This document shows positions 7,664 to 15,693 of a DNA stretch of 51,824 nucleotides, one piece after another. A program made the position numbers and the translations under genes. The notes below the pieces were generated by a model. It had not been told where the DNA came from and made no database searches. It saw nothing but the letters and a program-made list of their open reading frames with translations. Source of the DNA: CALMFG01 sp963666035 (GTDB taxonomy: Bacteria; Bacillota; Clostridia; Christensenellales; CALMFG01). Location of the stretch: NCBI GenBank assembly GCA_963666035.2, contig CAXXJI010000009.1, positions 1 through 51,824 of the forward strand, given 5' to 3'. Every line of letters begins with the position of its first letter. The stretch's first letter is position 1.

Positions 7664-8584
7664 TCAGCCGCCGATTTCCAGCATACGATCCAGCGAGCGT
7701 TTGGCCCGTGCAATGATATCATCCGAAAGTGATATCGTATTGATCGGCTGGCCGGCGTCGATGGCTTCCAGTGCGCCTATCACATGTTCAAGCGAATTCT
7801 TTTTCATGTTGACACAGACAAACTGATTGGAAGCGATAATGAATTCCTTATCCGGATTTTTCTTTTTGAGTTCATGCAGTATGCCTTCTTCAGTACCGAT
7901 AATGAACTTCTTTTCAGGCGATTCGGTGGCATATTTGATAATTTGTGCGGTGCTGCCGACAAAGTCGGCCAGAGCAACGACCTCCTTCGTGCACTCGGGA
8001 TGTACCAAAAAAGGGACATCGGGGTGTTCCCGCCGAACAGCTAGAATATTATCGGATGAAACACGCTTGTGCACGATGCAGTAGCCGTTATACGCGATAA
8101 TCTCTTTGTCCACCTGCTTTGCCACAAAACTGGCAAGGTTGGCGTCCGGCAGAAAGACGATCTGCTTTTCGGGCAGGCTTTGCACCACATTGACTGCGTT
8201 GGATGAGGTGCAGCAAACGTCAATCTCGGCTTTCACTTCGGCAGAGGTGTTGACGTAGCCCACAAATGCGGCCTTTGGATATTGTTCACGCAAATCCCTG
8301 ACGCGTGCGGCATCAATCATGTCTGCCATCGGACAGCCCGCGTCCATGGCAGGCAAAATGACCGTTTTGTTCGGGTTTAAAATCTTGGCGCTTTCGGCCA
8401 TAAATCTAACGCCGCAAAACATGATATAATCGGCATCCGTATCCGCGCTTTTTTTGGCGAGACCATACGAATCGCCCACCATGTCTGCAATATCCTGTAC
8501 GTCGCCCGGCTGGTAGTAATGCGCCAAGACAAGGACGTTATGTTTTTCTTTTAATTCTTTAATTCTGTCGGTGGTATGACTCAT
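7664..8584 (-). CDS. nadA: Quinolinate synthase
   Basis: [4Fe-4S] enzyme that condenses iminoaspartate (from NadB) with dihydroxyacetone phosphate to quinolinate. 306 residues. Three cluster cysteines are placed as expected: C84 (DAGCPMADM), C169 (NGYCIVHKR) and C257 (QFVCVNMKK). Substrate motifs AHYYQPGDVQDIAD, GDSYGLAK and CCTSSNAVNVV are intact. It is the first gene of the operon, with CGGAGGA before the ATG. It is divergent from a GNAT gene with about 110 nt between them; no clear consensus promoter for nadA was found there, only a weak TGGAAA-17-TAAACT on the minus strand. Confidence 0.97.
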   Translation of the reverse strand: MSHTTDRIKELKEKHNVLVLAHYYQPGDVQDIADMVGDSYGLAKKSADTDADYIMFCGVRFMAESAKILNPNKTVILPAMDAGCPMADMIDAARVRDLREQYPKAAFVGYVNTSAEVKAEIDVCCTSSNAVNVVQSLPEKQIVFLPDANLASFVAKQVDKEIIAYNGYCIVHKRVSSDNILAVRREHPDVPFLVHPECTKEVVALADFVGSTAQIIKYATESPEKKFIIGTEEGILHELKKKNPDKEFIIASNQFVCVNMKKNSLEHVIGALEAIDAGQPINTISLSDDIIARAKRSLDRMLEIGG

Positions 8585-8698
8585 CTATTTCCTCCGAATA
8601 ACAATTAAACGTATTTTGACTAATAGTTTACCACGAAATAACGCGTATTTCCATTGAATATGATATAATATTCGATAACATATTGAGGGAGTGGGAAG

Positions 8699-9241
8699 AT
8701 GGAATTAAGGCGCGCTCGGCTGGATGAACGCCGGAAAACCTATGAATGGTCACTTAATATCGTATCACAGGATGCGTGCACCGGATGGCCGGACGGGCCA
8801 AAGCACAGCTATGCTGATTTTAAAGCGGATTTTGAGGATTTTTTCTACATGGAAAACGGTCGCAAAAAGGGCGGCGTGATGATTATTGAAGAAGAAGGCG
8901 AAGAGATTGGCTGTGTTTGCTACACGTGCTTTCATCTTAAAAAAGGCGCGGCCGAGTTGGATATCTGGCTGAAAGACGAAGCGCATTGCGGCCGAGGATA
9001 TGGCACACAGGCGATTGAAGCGCTGGCGGGATACTTAAAAAGTGAACTTCAGATTGAACATCTGATTATTCGGCCGAAAGTGGAAAATCAGCGGGCGATT
9101 CGTGCGTATGAGAAAGCCGGATTTCGGCGGATTGCTGATCCAAAAAAAGTGATCGAAACATTTTTAAAACCGGAATATACCGAAGTGTACGGCAACGAGG
9201 AGGACAGCATCCCCAACACGGTGCTTTTGATTTGGGAGTAA
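8699..9241 (+). CDS. GNAT-family N-acetyltransferase
   Basis: 180 residues of the Gcn5-related acetyltransferase fold, using acetyl-CoA. The core is visible: beta strand GVMIIEEEGEEIGCVCY, ELDIWL, acetyl-CoA pyrophosphate loop CGRGYGTQAIEAL (motif A, Q/RxxGxG/A), then HLIIRPKVENQRAIRAYEKAGF (motif B). The layout resembles the aminoglycoside 6'-N-acetyltransferase / RimJ-like branch, but that does not define the acceptor. The ATG has GAGGGAGTGGG upstream and TATAAT at 8664-8669. Monocistronic, with its own terminator. Confidence 0.85.
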   Translation: MELRRARLDERRKTYEWSLNIVSQDACTGWPDGPKHSYADFKADFEDFFYMENGRKKGGVMIIEEEGEEIGCVCYTCFHLKKGAAELDIWLKDEAHCGRGYGTQAIEALAGYLKSELQIEHLIIRPKVENQRAIRAYEKAGFRRIADPKKVIETFLKPEYTEVYGNEEDSIPNTVLLIWE

Positions 9242-9279
9242 AGTGAATTTTTGATTTATTAATATGAGGAGAAAACACA

Positions 9280-9306
9280 AGAGCATGATGGCATGCTCTT
9301 TTTTTT
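9280..9306 (+). terminator. Terminator of the GNAT gene
   Basis: AGAGCATG and CATGCTCT hairpin with a 4-nt loop and a run of eight T. Confidence 0.85.
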
Positions 9307-9387
9307 GCATGAAAGAGGGAATGAAAGCGGACTGCAAGTGCTTCTAACTATGCTGGCACACATCACGGCGAGACAGGAGTAGATCAG

Positions 9388-10053
9388 ATGAGCTTAAAAG
9401 TAGGACATAAAGGAGAGGCGGTCAAAGCGCTGCAAAGCCAGCTGTGCGCGCTGGGCTACCGATTGGCCGAAGATGGGATTTTTGGGTACAACACCCTGCA
9501 GGCGGTCAGAGACTTTCAGAAACAAAAACAGCTTAAAGTGGATGGTGTGGCGGGGCCCTGCACGATGGCTCAGGTGATGCTGGCACTGGGAACGCTCCGT
9601 ATTCCTGAAACACCGCACTATCAGATGAGCGAGTTTATCAGTGCCAAAGATGCGGAAGCGATTCGCAATGGGATACCATTTATCTATTATGAGAATCTGC
9701 AAACGCTGATGAACCGTCTGGAAATCTTACGTGATAGCATCGGAGGACAGCCGCTGGTGATCCGCTCGGGCTATCGGTCGCCGGACTACAACAAAAAGGT
9801 GGGTGGAGCAGCGGGATCGCAGCATCAGTTTGCCAAAGCGGCGGATATCTATGTCAGGGATTATGCCATCTCTACATATGAGCTGGCGCAGCATATCATG
9901 ACGGATGATGCGCTGAAAAGACTGTTTGGAGGCATTGGCCTTGGGTCGGTAAAGAATGTGCATGTGGATATCCGGGCGGTTAAAAACACAGGAAAACCGA
10001 CACTGTGGTGGTATGGCAGCAAAAGCTGGGGAGCATGGGAGCGTGCGACATGA
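9388..10053 (+). CDS. Phage-type endolysin: peptidoglycan-binding domain plus M15A zinc peptidase
   Basis: 221 residues. Residues 8-66 are a PG_binding_1 domain (GEAVKALQSQL, DGIFGYNTLQAVRDFQ, VDGVAGP). Residues 76-221 match the peptidase M15A group (D-Ala-D-Ala carboxypeptidase or L,D-endopeptidase-like): IRSGYRSPDYN, the zinc ligands H146 and D153 in SQHQFAKAAD, and H192 in VHVDIR. No signal peptide, so release would need the holin encoded two genes on, as in a phage lysis cassette. The start has AGGAG 8 nt upstream. The stop overlaps the next start (ATGA). No phage structural genes are nearby. Confidence 0.88.
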   Translation: MSLKVGHKGEAVKALQSQLCALGYRLAEDGIFGYNTLQAVRDFQKQKQLKVDGVAGPCTMAQVMLALGTLRIPETPHYQMSEFISAKDAEAIRNGIPFIYYENLQTLMNRLEILRDSIGGQPLVIRSGYRSPDYNKKVGGAAGSQHQFAKAADIYVRDYAISTYELAQHIMTDDALKRLFGGIGLGSVKNVHVDIRAVKNTGKPTLWWYGSKSWGAWERAT

Positions 10054-10268
10054 CCATTGAGTTTTGGATTCAGATGGTCGTATATGCGCTGACTGTTGGA
10101 CTGGCGGCGGGCAGAATACTCACGAAAATTGGCTACCTGGAGAAAAAAATTGATACGTTCAGTGATTTTGGCGAGCGGATGGTAGCCGCTGAAGAAACGG
10201 CGAAATCGGCGCATTTTCGGATTGATGCGCTGGAAAGACCGCCAGTAAAGCGTAAGAAAGCGAGGTGA
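10050..10268 (+). CDS. Small one-helix membrane protein, XhlA-like
   Basis: 72 residues, starting at the ATG that overlaps the endolysin stop. One N-terminal membrane helix (about 5-25, IQMVVYALTVGLAAGRIL) is followed by a predicted coiled coil (LEKKIDTFSDFGERM..., about 30-60) and a basic tail (KRKKAR). This helix plus coiled-coil layout resembles hemolysin XhlA proteins found beside phage holins and endolysins; the topology is reversed from classic XhlA, where the helix is C-terminal, so the assignment rests mainly on context. Role: probably helps membrane disruption. Confidence 0.6.
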   Translation: MTIEFWIQMVVYALTVGLAAGRILTKIGYLEKKIDTFSDFGERMVAAEETAKSAHFRIDALERPPVKRKKAR

Positions 10269-10274
10269 AGAAAG

Positions 10275-10463
10275 ATGGAGCAGAAGAAATGGCAGTCGCC
10301 CGTGGTGTGGGCCAGCTTTGCCGCTCTGGTCGTGGCTTTTTTAAGCGACGTTCTAGGGCTCAGCTTTGACAGCGAGATGGTCAACCAGATGATTGGCGCA
10401 TGTATCACATTGTTGGTGGGTTTCGGTATCCTCAACAATCCCAATAGCAAAGCAAGTTTTTAA
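10275..10463 (+). CDS. Phage holin, phi-LC3-like
   Basis: 62 residues. Two membrane segments (about 9-27 and 36-53) and the C-terminal GFGILNNPNSK, close to the GILNNPT-K motif that ends many small Firmicutes phage holins of the LC3 type. It begins 6 nt after the previous gene with a GAGGTGAAGAAAG site. A holin opens the membrane so that the leaderless endolysin can reach the wall. Third gene of the lysis cassette, followed by a terminator. Confidence 0.75.
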   Translation: MEQKKWQSPVVWASFAALVVAFLSDVLGLSFDSEMVNQMIGACITLLVGFGILNNPNSKASF

Positions 10464-10470
10464 AGCCGGG

Positions 10471-10499
10471 AGCCTTCGTAAGACAATACGGAGGCTTTT
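10471..10499 (+). terminator. Terminator of the lysis cassette
   Basis: AGCCTTCGTA and TACGGAGGCT pair (one G-U) around AGACAA, followed by TTTC and further T's. Confidence 0.75.
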
Positions 10500-10513
10500 C
10501 ATTTTGGCGGAAT

Positions 10514-10523
10514 GTGGTATAAT
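10514..10523 (+). promoter_or_regulatory. Extended -10 promoter of the D-amino acid aminotransferase gene
   Basis: TGG directly before TATAAT (10518-10523) makes an extended -10 element; the -35 region is poor. Confidence 0.45.
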
Positions 10524-10555
10524 CTATGGAAACAAAAAGCGAGGTGACGTAAAGG

Positions 10556-11422
10556 ATGGAAGAAGTCGCTTTCTATAACGGCGAATTTTTGAACAGTACA
10601 GAAGCGAAGACGCAGGTGGAGGACCGAGGGAATACCTTCGGCGACGGTGTATATGATGCAATTTCCTGCTTCAACGGTAAAGCGCTGAATCTGGATGCGC
10701 ATGTGGATCGTTTTTTCACTTCAATGGCCGGCATTGATATCCATTCGCCATACACTCGCGAAGAAGTTAAGGCAATTATTAATCAGGCGTTGGGGAAATC
10801 CAGCTTTAAACAGGCGATCGTGTATTTTCAGATGACACGGGGTACGGCGCCGCGTTCGCATGCTTATTCGGACGGGATGACGGGCAATTTTTATCTGGTG
10901 GTGCGCGAAAAATACAGTTATGAGAATGAACGGAAGGAAGGATGCTGTATCCTGTCTTTGCCGGACGACCGCTGGCGCCGGTGCGATATCAAGACCATCA
11001 ACCTTTTGCCCAATATTCTGGCGGCCAGAAAAGCTAAAGAGGCGGGATGTATTGAAGCACTGCTGGTGCGGGACGGCAATGCCGCCGAATGTACGGCCAG
11101 CAATGTATGGCGTGTAAAAGACGGGGTGGTCTACACCGAACCTTTAAGCACGCTGATCCTGCGAGGCATCTCGCGTACACGCCTGATCGAGGATATCGCG
11201 CCCAGCGCGGGCATTAAAATTGTGGAACAGCATTCCAGCATACAAGATTACTACGATGCAGATGAGGTGTTTTTAACCTCTTGCACCAAGCTGGTGCTGC
11301 CGGTGACCAAGGTGGATGACGTGGAGTTGGGGCCGAATCATCCGATAGCGGATCAACTGTTTGGCGCCTATGCGGCCGCGGCTGAGGCTGAGTGTGGTCC
11401 GATCGACAGAGAAAAAATATAA
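10556..11422 (+). CDS. dat: D-amino acid aminotransferase
   Basis: PLP class IV aminotransferase, 288 residues, interconverting D-alanine and 2-oxoglutarate with pyruvate and D-glutamate; D-glutamate and D-alanine feed peptidoglycan. Motifs match the Bacillus enzyme: EDRGNTFGDGVYD, IVYFQMTRGTAPRSHAYS, DRWRRCDIKTINLLPNILA with the Schiff-base lysine in DIK, TASNVW and LILRGISRTRL. The RGTAPRSHA block favours D-amino acid over branched-chain aminotransferase. Monocistronic between two terminators. Confidence 0.88.
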   Translation: MEEVAFYNGEFLNSTEAKTQVEDRGNTFGDGVYDAISCFNGKALNLDAHVDRFFTSMAGIDIHSPYTREEVKAIINQALGKSSFKQAIVYFQMTRGTAPRSHAYSDGMTGNFYLVVREKYSYENERKEGCCILSLPDDRWRRCDIKTINLLPNILAARKAKEAGCIEALLVRDGNAAECTASNVWRVKDGVVYTEPLSTLILRGISRTRLIEDIAPSAGIKIVEQHSSIQDYYDADEVFLTSCTKLVLPVTKVDDVELGPNHPIADQLFGAYAAAAEAECGPIDREKI

Positions 11423-11428
11423 ATATAT

Positions 11429-11459
11429 CAAAAACCGCCCTATACCAGGCGGTTTTTGT
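11429..11459. terminator. Bidirectional terminator between dat and the COG2426 gene
   Basis: CAAAAACCGCC and GGCGGTTTTTG pair around CTATACCA; A-run and T-run on either side suit both converging genes. Confidence 0.85.
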
Positions 11460-11470
11460 TTGTTTTAAAA

Positions 11471-12061
11471 TTAAAAGATATGAATTGCGCCGTGGGTGAG
11501 AAAGGTCACAATAATGCCCGCAATCAGATTGCCGATAAAGATGGCTGGCAGGGCGTTTTTCAGCCGGATATCCAGCATGCCCGCCGCCATGGAACCCGTC
11601 CAGACGCCGGTGCCCGGCAGGGGGATCATCACAAACACCAAAAGCGCGATAAAAGACCAGATGCCGAACTTGCCGTGTTCCTGCTGACTTTGCTTTTCCA
11701 TACGGTCGGCTTTGCGGTGATCGCGCGTGTGACCTGAGGCTCTCAGTGCAGCGATTCTTTCGCTCTGGTCAGCCTTATTGATCTTTGAGCCGCCCTTCTC
11801 GCCCTTTTTGCGCAGCCAAGCGCCGTAGCGCTGAAATATCTTATATTTGCTCTTTTCGAGGTAGTGTACCAGCGAGCGGATGCCGAGGATGATAAACGGG
11901 CTGGGCAGAAAAGCGCCGAAGACCGCCACAATAAAGACCGGAATCAGCTGGGGTTCGGGGGTGACGTTCAGTGCCATCGCGATGGGGATTGCGCCGCGAA
12001 GCTCGATGACAGGCACCATGGATATAAAAAACGAAACGATATAAGGCCAAAACTGGGTCAA
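11471..12061 (-). CDS. COG2426 / small multidrug export family membrane protein
   Basis: 196 residues. N-terminal SFFISMVPVIELRGAIPIAMAL is the family signature (xxPIIELRGAIP). Helices lie at about 5-25, 37-60, 138-160 and 170-193, separated by a long charged loop (about 70-130, rich in K, R, E). Pfam calls the family putative small multidrug export protein, but no substrate is established. The start is a TTG at 12061, chosen because it restores the whole conserved N-terminus; its ribosome binding site is weak (GAAAGTGAG, somewhat far). Convergent with dat. Confidence 0.8.
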   Translation of the reverse strand: MTQFWPYIVSFFISMVPVIELRGAIPIAMALNVTPEPQLIPVFIVAVFGAFLPSPFIILGIRSLVHYLEKSKYKIFQRYGAWLRKKGEKGGSKINKADQSERIAALRASGHTRDHRKADRMEKQSQQEHGKFGIWSFIALLVFVMIPLPGTGVWTGSMAAGMLDIRLKNALPAIFIGNLIAGIIVTFLTHGAIHIF

Positions 12062-12119
12062 ATCGGGGGGTGCTCACTTTCCAGAATTTTCACTCGTGAC
12101 CATTCTATCTAAGTTTTGC

Positions 12120-12148
12120 TTTGTTCGCAATACACAATTTGTTATAAT
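12120..12148 (+). promoter_or_regulatory. Predicted promoter of the TtcA-like gene
   Basis: TTTGTT (12120-12125), 17-nt spacer, TATAAT (12143-12148). Confidence 0.45.
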
Positions 12149-12183
12149 GATTAAACAAATCATGAACGAGGAGCATAAAGCCT

Positions 12184-12891
12184 TTGAAAAAGGTATTGGG
12201 CGGTATCCGAAAAGCCTGCGATACGTTTGGACTGATTGAGGCGAACGATGTGATTGCCGTGGGCGTTTCGGGCGGCAAGGACAGCGTGGCGCTTTTCTAT
12301 GCACTTTCCGCTTATCAGCACTATTCGCGTGTTCCTTTTACCTATTTTGGTGTGTGTGTGGATCTCGGCAACCCCGGGTTCGATATCGCGCCTATTGTGA
12401 AAATGGCAGAAGCGCAGGGTGTGCCGCTGTATGTGGTCAAAACCGATATTGCCGAGATTGTTTTTGATGTTCGTAAGGAAAAAAGTCCGTGTTCATTGTG
12501 CGCTAAAATGCGCAAAGGTGCGCTGATGGAGGAAGCCAAAAATCGGGGCGCGACTAAGGTGGCGCTGGGGCATCATCGGGATGATCTGCTGGAGACTTTT
12601 CTGATGAGCTTTGTGTATGAGGGGCGGCTGTTTGCCCTGAAACCCAAAACCTATATGAGCCGTATTGATTTAACGCAAATCCGTCCGATGATTTATCTGG
12701 ACGAAAAAGAGATTAAATCAGCGGTGAAAAAATATAACCTGCCTGTGGTTCCTTCCTGCTGCCGCATGGACGGCGAGACCAAACGACAGGAAGCGGGAGA
12801 CTTGGTGAAAACTATCTTAAAAAATAATTCCAAAGCCAAGGAAGCAATGATTACCGCGATTACGAAAAAAGAGAAGTACGATCTATGGTAA
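12184..12891 (+). CDS. TtcA/TilS-superfamily ATP pyrophosphatase, tRNA 2-thiocytidine synthetase-like
   Basis: 235 residues. The PP-loop SGGKDS (29-34) binds ATP and activates a tRNA base by adenylation. C103 and C106 (SPCSLCAKMRKGAL) and the later C192/C193 are placed like the [4Fe-4S] ligands of TtcA. ALGHHRDDLLETFLMS is the TtcA-type block. TtcA makes 2-thiocytidine at tRNA position 32; several Firmicutes paralogues share the motifs without proven function, so I leave the symbol blank. GAGGAG lies upstream; the start is a TTG at 12184 or nearby. An independent promoter serves the next gene. Confidence 0.8.
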   Translation: MKKVLGGIRKACDTFGLIEANDVIAVGVSGGKDSVALFYALSAYQHYSRVPFTYFGVCVDLGNPGFDIAPIVKMAEAQGVPLYVVKTDIAEIVFDVRKEKSPCSLCAKMRKGALMEEAKNRGATKVALGHHRDDLLETFLMSFVYEGRLFALKPKTYMSRIDLTQIRPMIYLDEKEIKSAVKKYNLPVVPSCCRMDGETKRQEAGDLVKTILKNNSKAKEAMITAITKKEKYDLW

Positions 12892-12900
12892 GCTTAAGTT

Positions 12901-12929
12901 TTGCAGGCACTGTGCTTTTGGGCTATAAT
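12901..12929 (+). promoter_or_regulatory. Predicted promoter of the ketopantoate reductase gene
   Basis: TTGCAG (12901-12906), 17-nt spacer, TATAAT (12924-12929), 9 nt past the preceding stop codon. Confidence 0.55.
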
Positions 12930-12970
12930 AAAAAAGAGATTCGTTTAGAAAATGAGAGTGAAAAGGCAGA

Positions 12971-13891
12971 ATGACAAAACTAAGTAACATCATGATATTA
13001 GGTGCAGGGGCGATCGGTACGGTGGTGGCCGGAAAACTGGCGGATGCGGGATATCCGGTGGATATTCTCTGCGACGTCGAACGAAAAGCGCGCTATGAAA
13101 AAGACAATTTTATCATCAATAAAAAAACTTATCGTTTCAATTATGTGACGTTGGATGACGTCAAAAAATCGCCGGATTTTTTAATTGTTGCAACCAAACA
13201 TTATTCGCTGATTGACGCGATTCAAGGTTTGGAAAGCATTGTGGATGACCAAACATTGGTGATGTCTTTACTAAACGGTACGGACAGCGAAGCGATTATC
13301 GGCGGCGTGGTGGGGCCGGAAAAGATGATTCCAGCCTATTTTGTCAAGACTGATGCAACCAAATTTGGGAATCAGCTGACTTATCAATCCCCGGGCGTTA
13401 TCTGTTACGGCGAGGCGGACAAGACCAAAACATCAAGGCTTTCGGACATCGCAGAACTGTTCTCAGCGATTAAAATGGAGTATCAGATTGAAGACGATAT
13501 CTTAAAAGCGCAGTGGTGGAAATACATGGTCAATATCGGTATGAACCAGGTTTCGGCTGTCATGCGCGCACCTTACGGGGTTTTTCGTACTAATGCGGAT
13601 ATTCAAAAACTCACCGTCATGGCGATGCGGGAAGCGATTCTGATCGCAAACGCCAAGGGTGTTGATCTGAATACAGATATGATTCCGGAGGTGTTCGACA
13701 TGGCAAAGAATCTTGACGAAAACAGCATGAGTTCGATGCTGCAGGATGTGACCGCCGGACGCAAAACCGAAGTGGATATGCTGGCCGGGCAATTGATTGC
13801 GCTGGGCAAAGTATATGATATCCCCACACCAGTCAACGAGGTGCTGTACTTGCAGTTGAAAGTGATTGAGGCAACCACCAAAAAACAATAA
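12971..13891 (+). CDS. 2-dehydropantoate 2-reductase family protein
   Basis: 306 residues. The N-terminal Rossmann fold has LGAGAIG (10-16) for NADPH. FLIVATKHYSL supplies the lysine at the position of the catalytic lysine, and LLNGTDSEAII is the following family loop. The C-terminal all-helical domain contains WWKYMVNIGMNQVSAV and QDVTAGRKTEVDMLAGQLI, equivalent to the E. coli PanE Q-D-x-xxGRxTEID pocket. Known role: reduces ketopantoate to pantoate for CoA synthesis; related dehydrogenases share the fold, and no other pantothenate gene is nearby, so panE is likely but not certain. Confidence 0.85.
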   Translation: MTKLSNIMILGAGAIGTVVAGKLADAGYPVDILCDVERKARYEKDNFIINKKTYRFNYVTLDDVKKSPDFLIVATKHYSLIDAIQGLESIVDDQTLVMSLLNGTDSEAIIGGVVGPEKMIPAYFVKTDATKFGNQLTYQSPGVICYGEADKTKTSRLSDIAELFSAIKMEYQIEDDILKAQWWKYMVNIGMNQVSAVMRAPYGVFRTNADIQKLTVMAMREAILIANAKGVDLNTDMIPEVFDMAKNLDENSMSSMLQDVTAGRKTEVDMLAGQLIALGKVYDIPTPVNEVLYLQLKVIEATTKKQ

Positions 13892-13912
13892 GCAAAGCAA
13901 AGGAAGAATGTG

Positions 13913-14668
13913 ATGAAATATATATCTTGGAATGTGAACGGTATACGGGCGGCACTGAACAAAGGATTTATGGATTTTTTTGCGCAGACGGATTTTGATA
14001 TCCTGGCCATTCAGGAAACCAAATGCCAGATGGGGCAGGTGGAAATCGACACGCCGGGGTATTTTCAGTACTGGAACGCCGCCGAGAAAAAAGGCTATTC
14101 GGGCACCGCAGTGTTCACCAAAACCGAGCCGATCAGCGTTTCTTACGGCATTGGAAAACCTGAGCACGACAATGAGGGTCGCGTGATTACGCTGGAATTC
14201 GATAGCCACTATTTTATCACCTGCTATACGCCCAACTCGCAAAGGGAACTGGCGCGCCTGAACTACCGCATGGAATGGGAAAAAGCGTTTTTTGATTACT
14301 TAAACGGCCTTGAAGCGAAAAAACCGATTGTACTGTGCGGGGATCTTAACGTGGCGCATCAGGAGATTGACCTTAAAAACCCCACGACCAACCGCAAGAA
14401 TGCCGGTTTCACCGACGAGGAGCGGGAACGGATGACCATGCTGCTGGGAGAAGGATATGTCGACACATTTCGGCATCTATACCCTGATGCGGTGGAGCGC
14501 TATTCCTGGTGGTCATATATGAATATGGCCAGAGACCGGAACATCGGGTGGCGGATTGATTATTTTATCGTTTCCGAAAAATTGAAGGACGCGATTAAAG
14601 AAGCCGAGATTTTGGAGGACGTAATGGGCAGTGACCATTGCCCTGTGACGGTAGAACTTAGCATTTAA
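13913..14668 (+). CDS. xth: Exodeoxyribonuclease III (AP endonuclease)
   Basis: 251 residues. Base-excision repair nuclease that cuts at abasic sites and trims 3' ends. Catalytic blocks seen: SWNVNGIRA (Asn), ILAIQETKCQ (metal-binding Glu), TCYTPNSQ, VLCGDLNVAHQEIDL (Asp, Asn), TWW-like YSWWSY, GWRIDYF and the terminal GSDHCPVTVEL (Asp-His pair). I start at ATG 13913 rather than the GTG one codon earlier because AAGGAAG is better spaced. It follows the ketopantoate reductase by 21 nt, and the next gene starts 13 nt after it. Confidence 0.95.
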   Translation: MKYISWNVNGIRAALNKGFMDFFAQTDFDILAIQETKCQMGQVEIDTPGYFQYWNAAEKKGYSGTAVFTKTEPISVSYGIGKPEHDNEGRVITLEFDSHYFITCYTPNSQRELARLNYRMEWEKAFFDYLNGLEAKKPIVLCGDLNVAHQEIDLKNPTTNRKNAGFTDEERERMTMLLGEGYVDTFRHLYPDAVERYSWWSYMNMARDRNIGWRIDYFIVSEKLKDAIKEAEILEDVMGSDHCPVTVELSI

Positions 14669-14681
14669 AGGAATGGTAAAA

Positions 14682-15317
14682 ATGATAGACGAGGCGATGA
14701 CATTTGAGTCAGCGGCGCAAAGATGCCGCGAGACGGGTTTAACTGGCTGGCCGCTTGTGGCCGAGGCACAACGATTGATTGGGAAGACTATCCGCTATTC
14801 GGTGGAGAATTCACTGGATTCGCCCGAAGCAGCGCTGACCAAAGGCCAAGGCTATTGCTGGCATCAGGCCAGTGCGCTGAACGTCATTTTGCAGGAACTG
14901 GGCTTTGAGAGCCGGCTGGTGCACGCGTTTAAAAACCATTTTCCAGAAGTGGAGCTGGCGGGGGCACGGGTGCAGGACTTTATCTCGGGCCATGTTTGGT
15001 GCCGCGTAACGCTGGAAGGCGAAGAAAAAGACGTCTGCCCCGGACACAGGGATAACACACCGGGGGTGACGCATTTTACGCCGATGACTAAAGTGCTGGA
15101 ATGGAACAAGGGAATCGAGCTTTTGACTTATTACGGTGCGGCACTAGTCAACGCACAGCGTAAGCGCAAGTACAGCCGTGTGAAAGCAAAAGAGGATAAA
15201 CGCTGGGTTCCCGAAACCTGCCCCTGCCGCAAGACGGATTGCGAGCGGTACAAGCAATGCGATGAATGCAAAGAGAATCATTACGCAAAAGGCGGTTTGC
15301 CGGCCTGTGAAAGATAG
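14682..15317 (+). CDS. Transglutaminase-like protein with a cysteine-rich C-terminal tail
   Basis: 211 residues; ATG 14682 is preferred to the ATG 9 nt earlier because AAAGGA then has normal spacing. The middle shows a transglutaminase/cysteine-protease core: Cys in GQGYCWHQASALNVILQEL, His in SGHVWCRVTL and Asp in EEKDVCPG. The last 32 residues (CPCRKTDCERYKQC then DECKENH) hold seven cysteines and resemble the short zinc-binding CPC-x-CxxH-type tails of clostridial proteins. No signal peptide, so cytosolic. Function unknown; a peptidase, amidase or non-catalytic adaptor are all possible. It closes the panE-xth unit. Confidence 0.7.
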   Translation: MIDEAMTFESAAQRCRETGLTGWPLVAEAQRLIGKTIRYSVENSLDSPEAALTKGQGYCWHQASALNVILQELGFESRLVHAFKNHFPEVELAGARVQDFISGHVWCRVTLEGEEKDVCPGHRDNTPGVTHFTPMTKVLEWNKGIELLTYYGAALVNAQRKRKYSRVKAKEDKRWVPETCPCRKTDCERYKQCDECKENHYAKGGLPACER

Positions 15318-15343
15318 AAGCTGGAGAAAAAATGAACCAAAAC

Positions 15344-15365
15344 AAAGCCCGCAGAGGGCTTTTTT
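15344..15365 (+). terminator. Terminator after the transglutaminase-like gene
   Basis: AAAGCCC and GGGCTTT pair around GCAGA, followed by T's; it also lies just past the azlD stop on the other strand. Confidence 0.75.
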
Positions 15366-15366
15366 G

Positions 15367-15693
15367 CTAAAAGAAATTTACTAGCACCGCCATAATAGCG
15401 ATGCCTGAAAGCACGATGATAAACAGCTTTTTGGTGAAGATGGAAATAACGGCGGTCAGCACGGCCGCAATCAGCAGATAATTATCCAGCGAAATATCGA
15501 TTTGTCCATCAACCAGCAGAAGCGTGGGCACCAATAGCGCACCCAAGATGGCAACCGGAATATACTCCAAAACGTCAATGATGATTTTCGGCAGTTTCAC
15601 CCTTGAGAGAATGGTCAACGGCAAAACACGAGGCAGATAGGTGACCGCGAACATACCGATGAAGATGGCGAGCAGATTAGCGCTGGAAGGCAT
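15367..15693 (-). CDS. azlD: Branched-chain amino acid exporter, small subunit AzlD
   Basis: 108 residues with four hydrophobic segments: about 5-24, 38-60, 69-86 and 88-107. TYLPRVLPLTILSRVKLP is the AzlD family signature. It works with AzlC to export branched-chain amino acids or analogues such as azaleucine. The gene starts within the last 17 nt of azlC, a normal overlap for the pair, and ends at the terminator shared with the convergent gene. Confidence 0.9.
   Translation of the reverse strand: MPSSANLLAIFIGMFAVTYLPRVLPLTILSRVKLPKIIIDVLEYIPVAILGALLVPTLLLVDGQIDISLDNYLLIAAVLTAVISIFTKKLFIIVLSGIAIMAVLVNFF

Noticed and set aside
8606..8630. TAAAC-N15-GTTTA inverted repeat upstream of nadA as a NiaR/NrtR operator
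   Set aside because: Arms of only 5 bp in AT-rich DNA, and no match to a known NAD-regulator motif that I can confirm.
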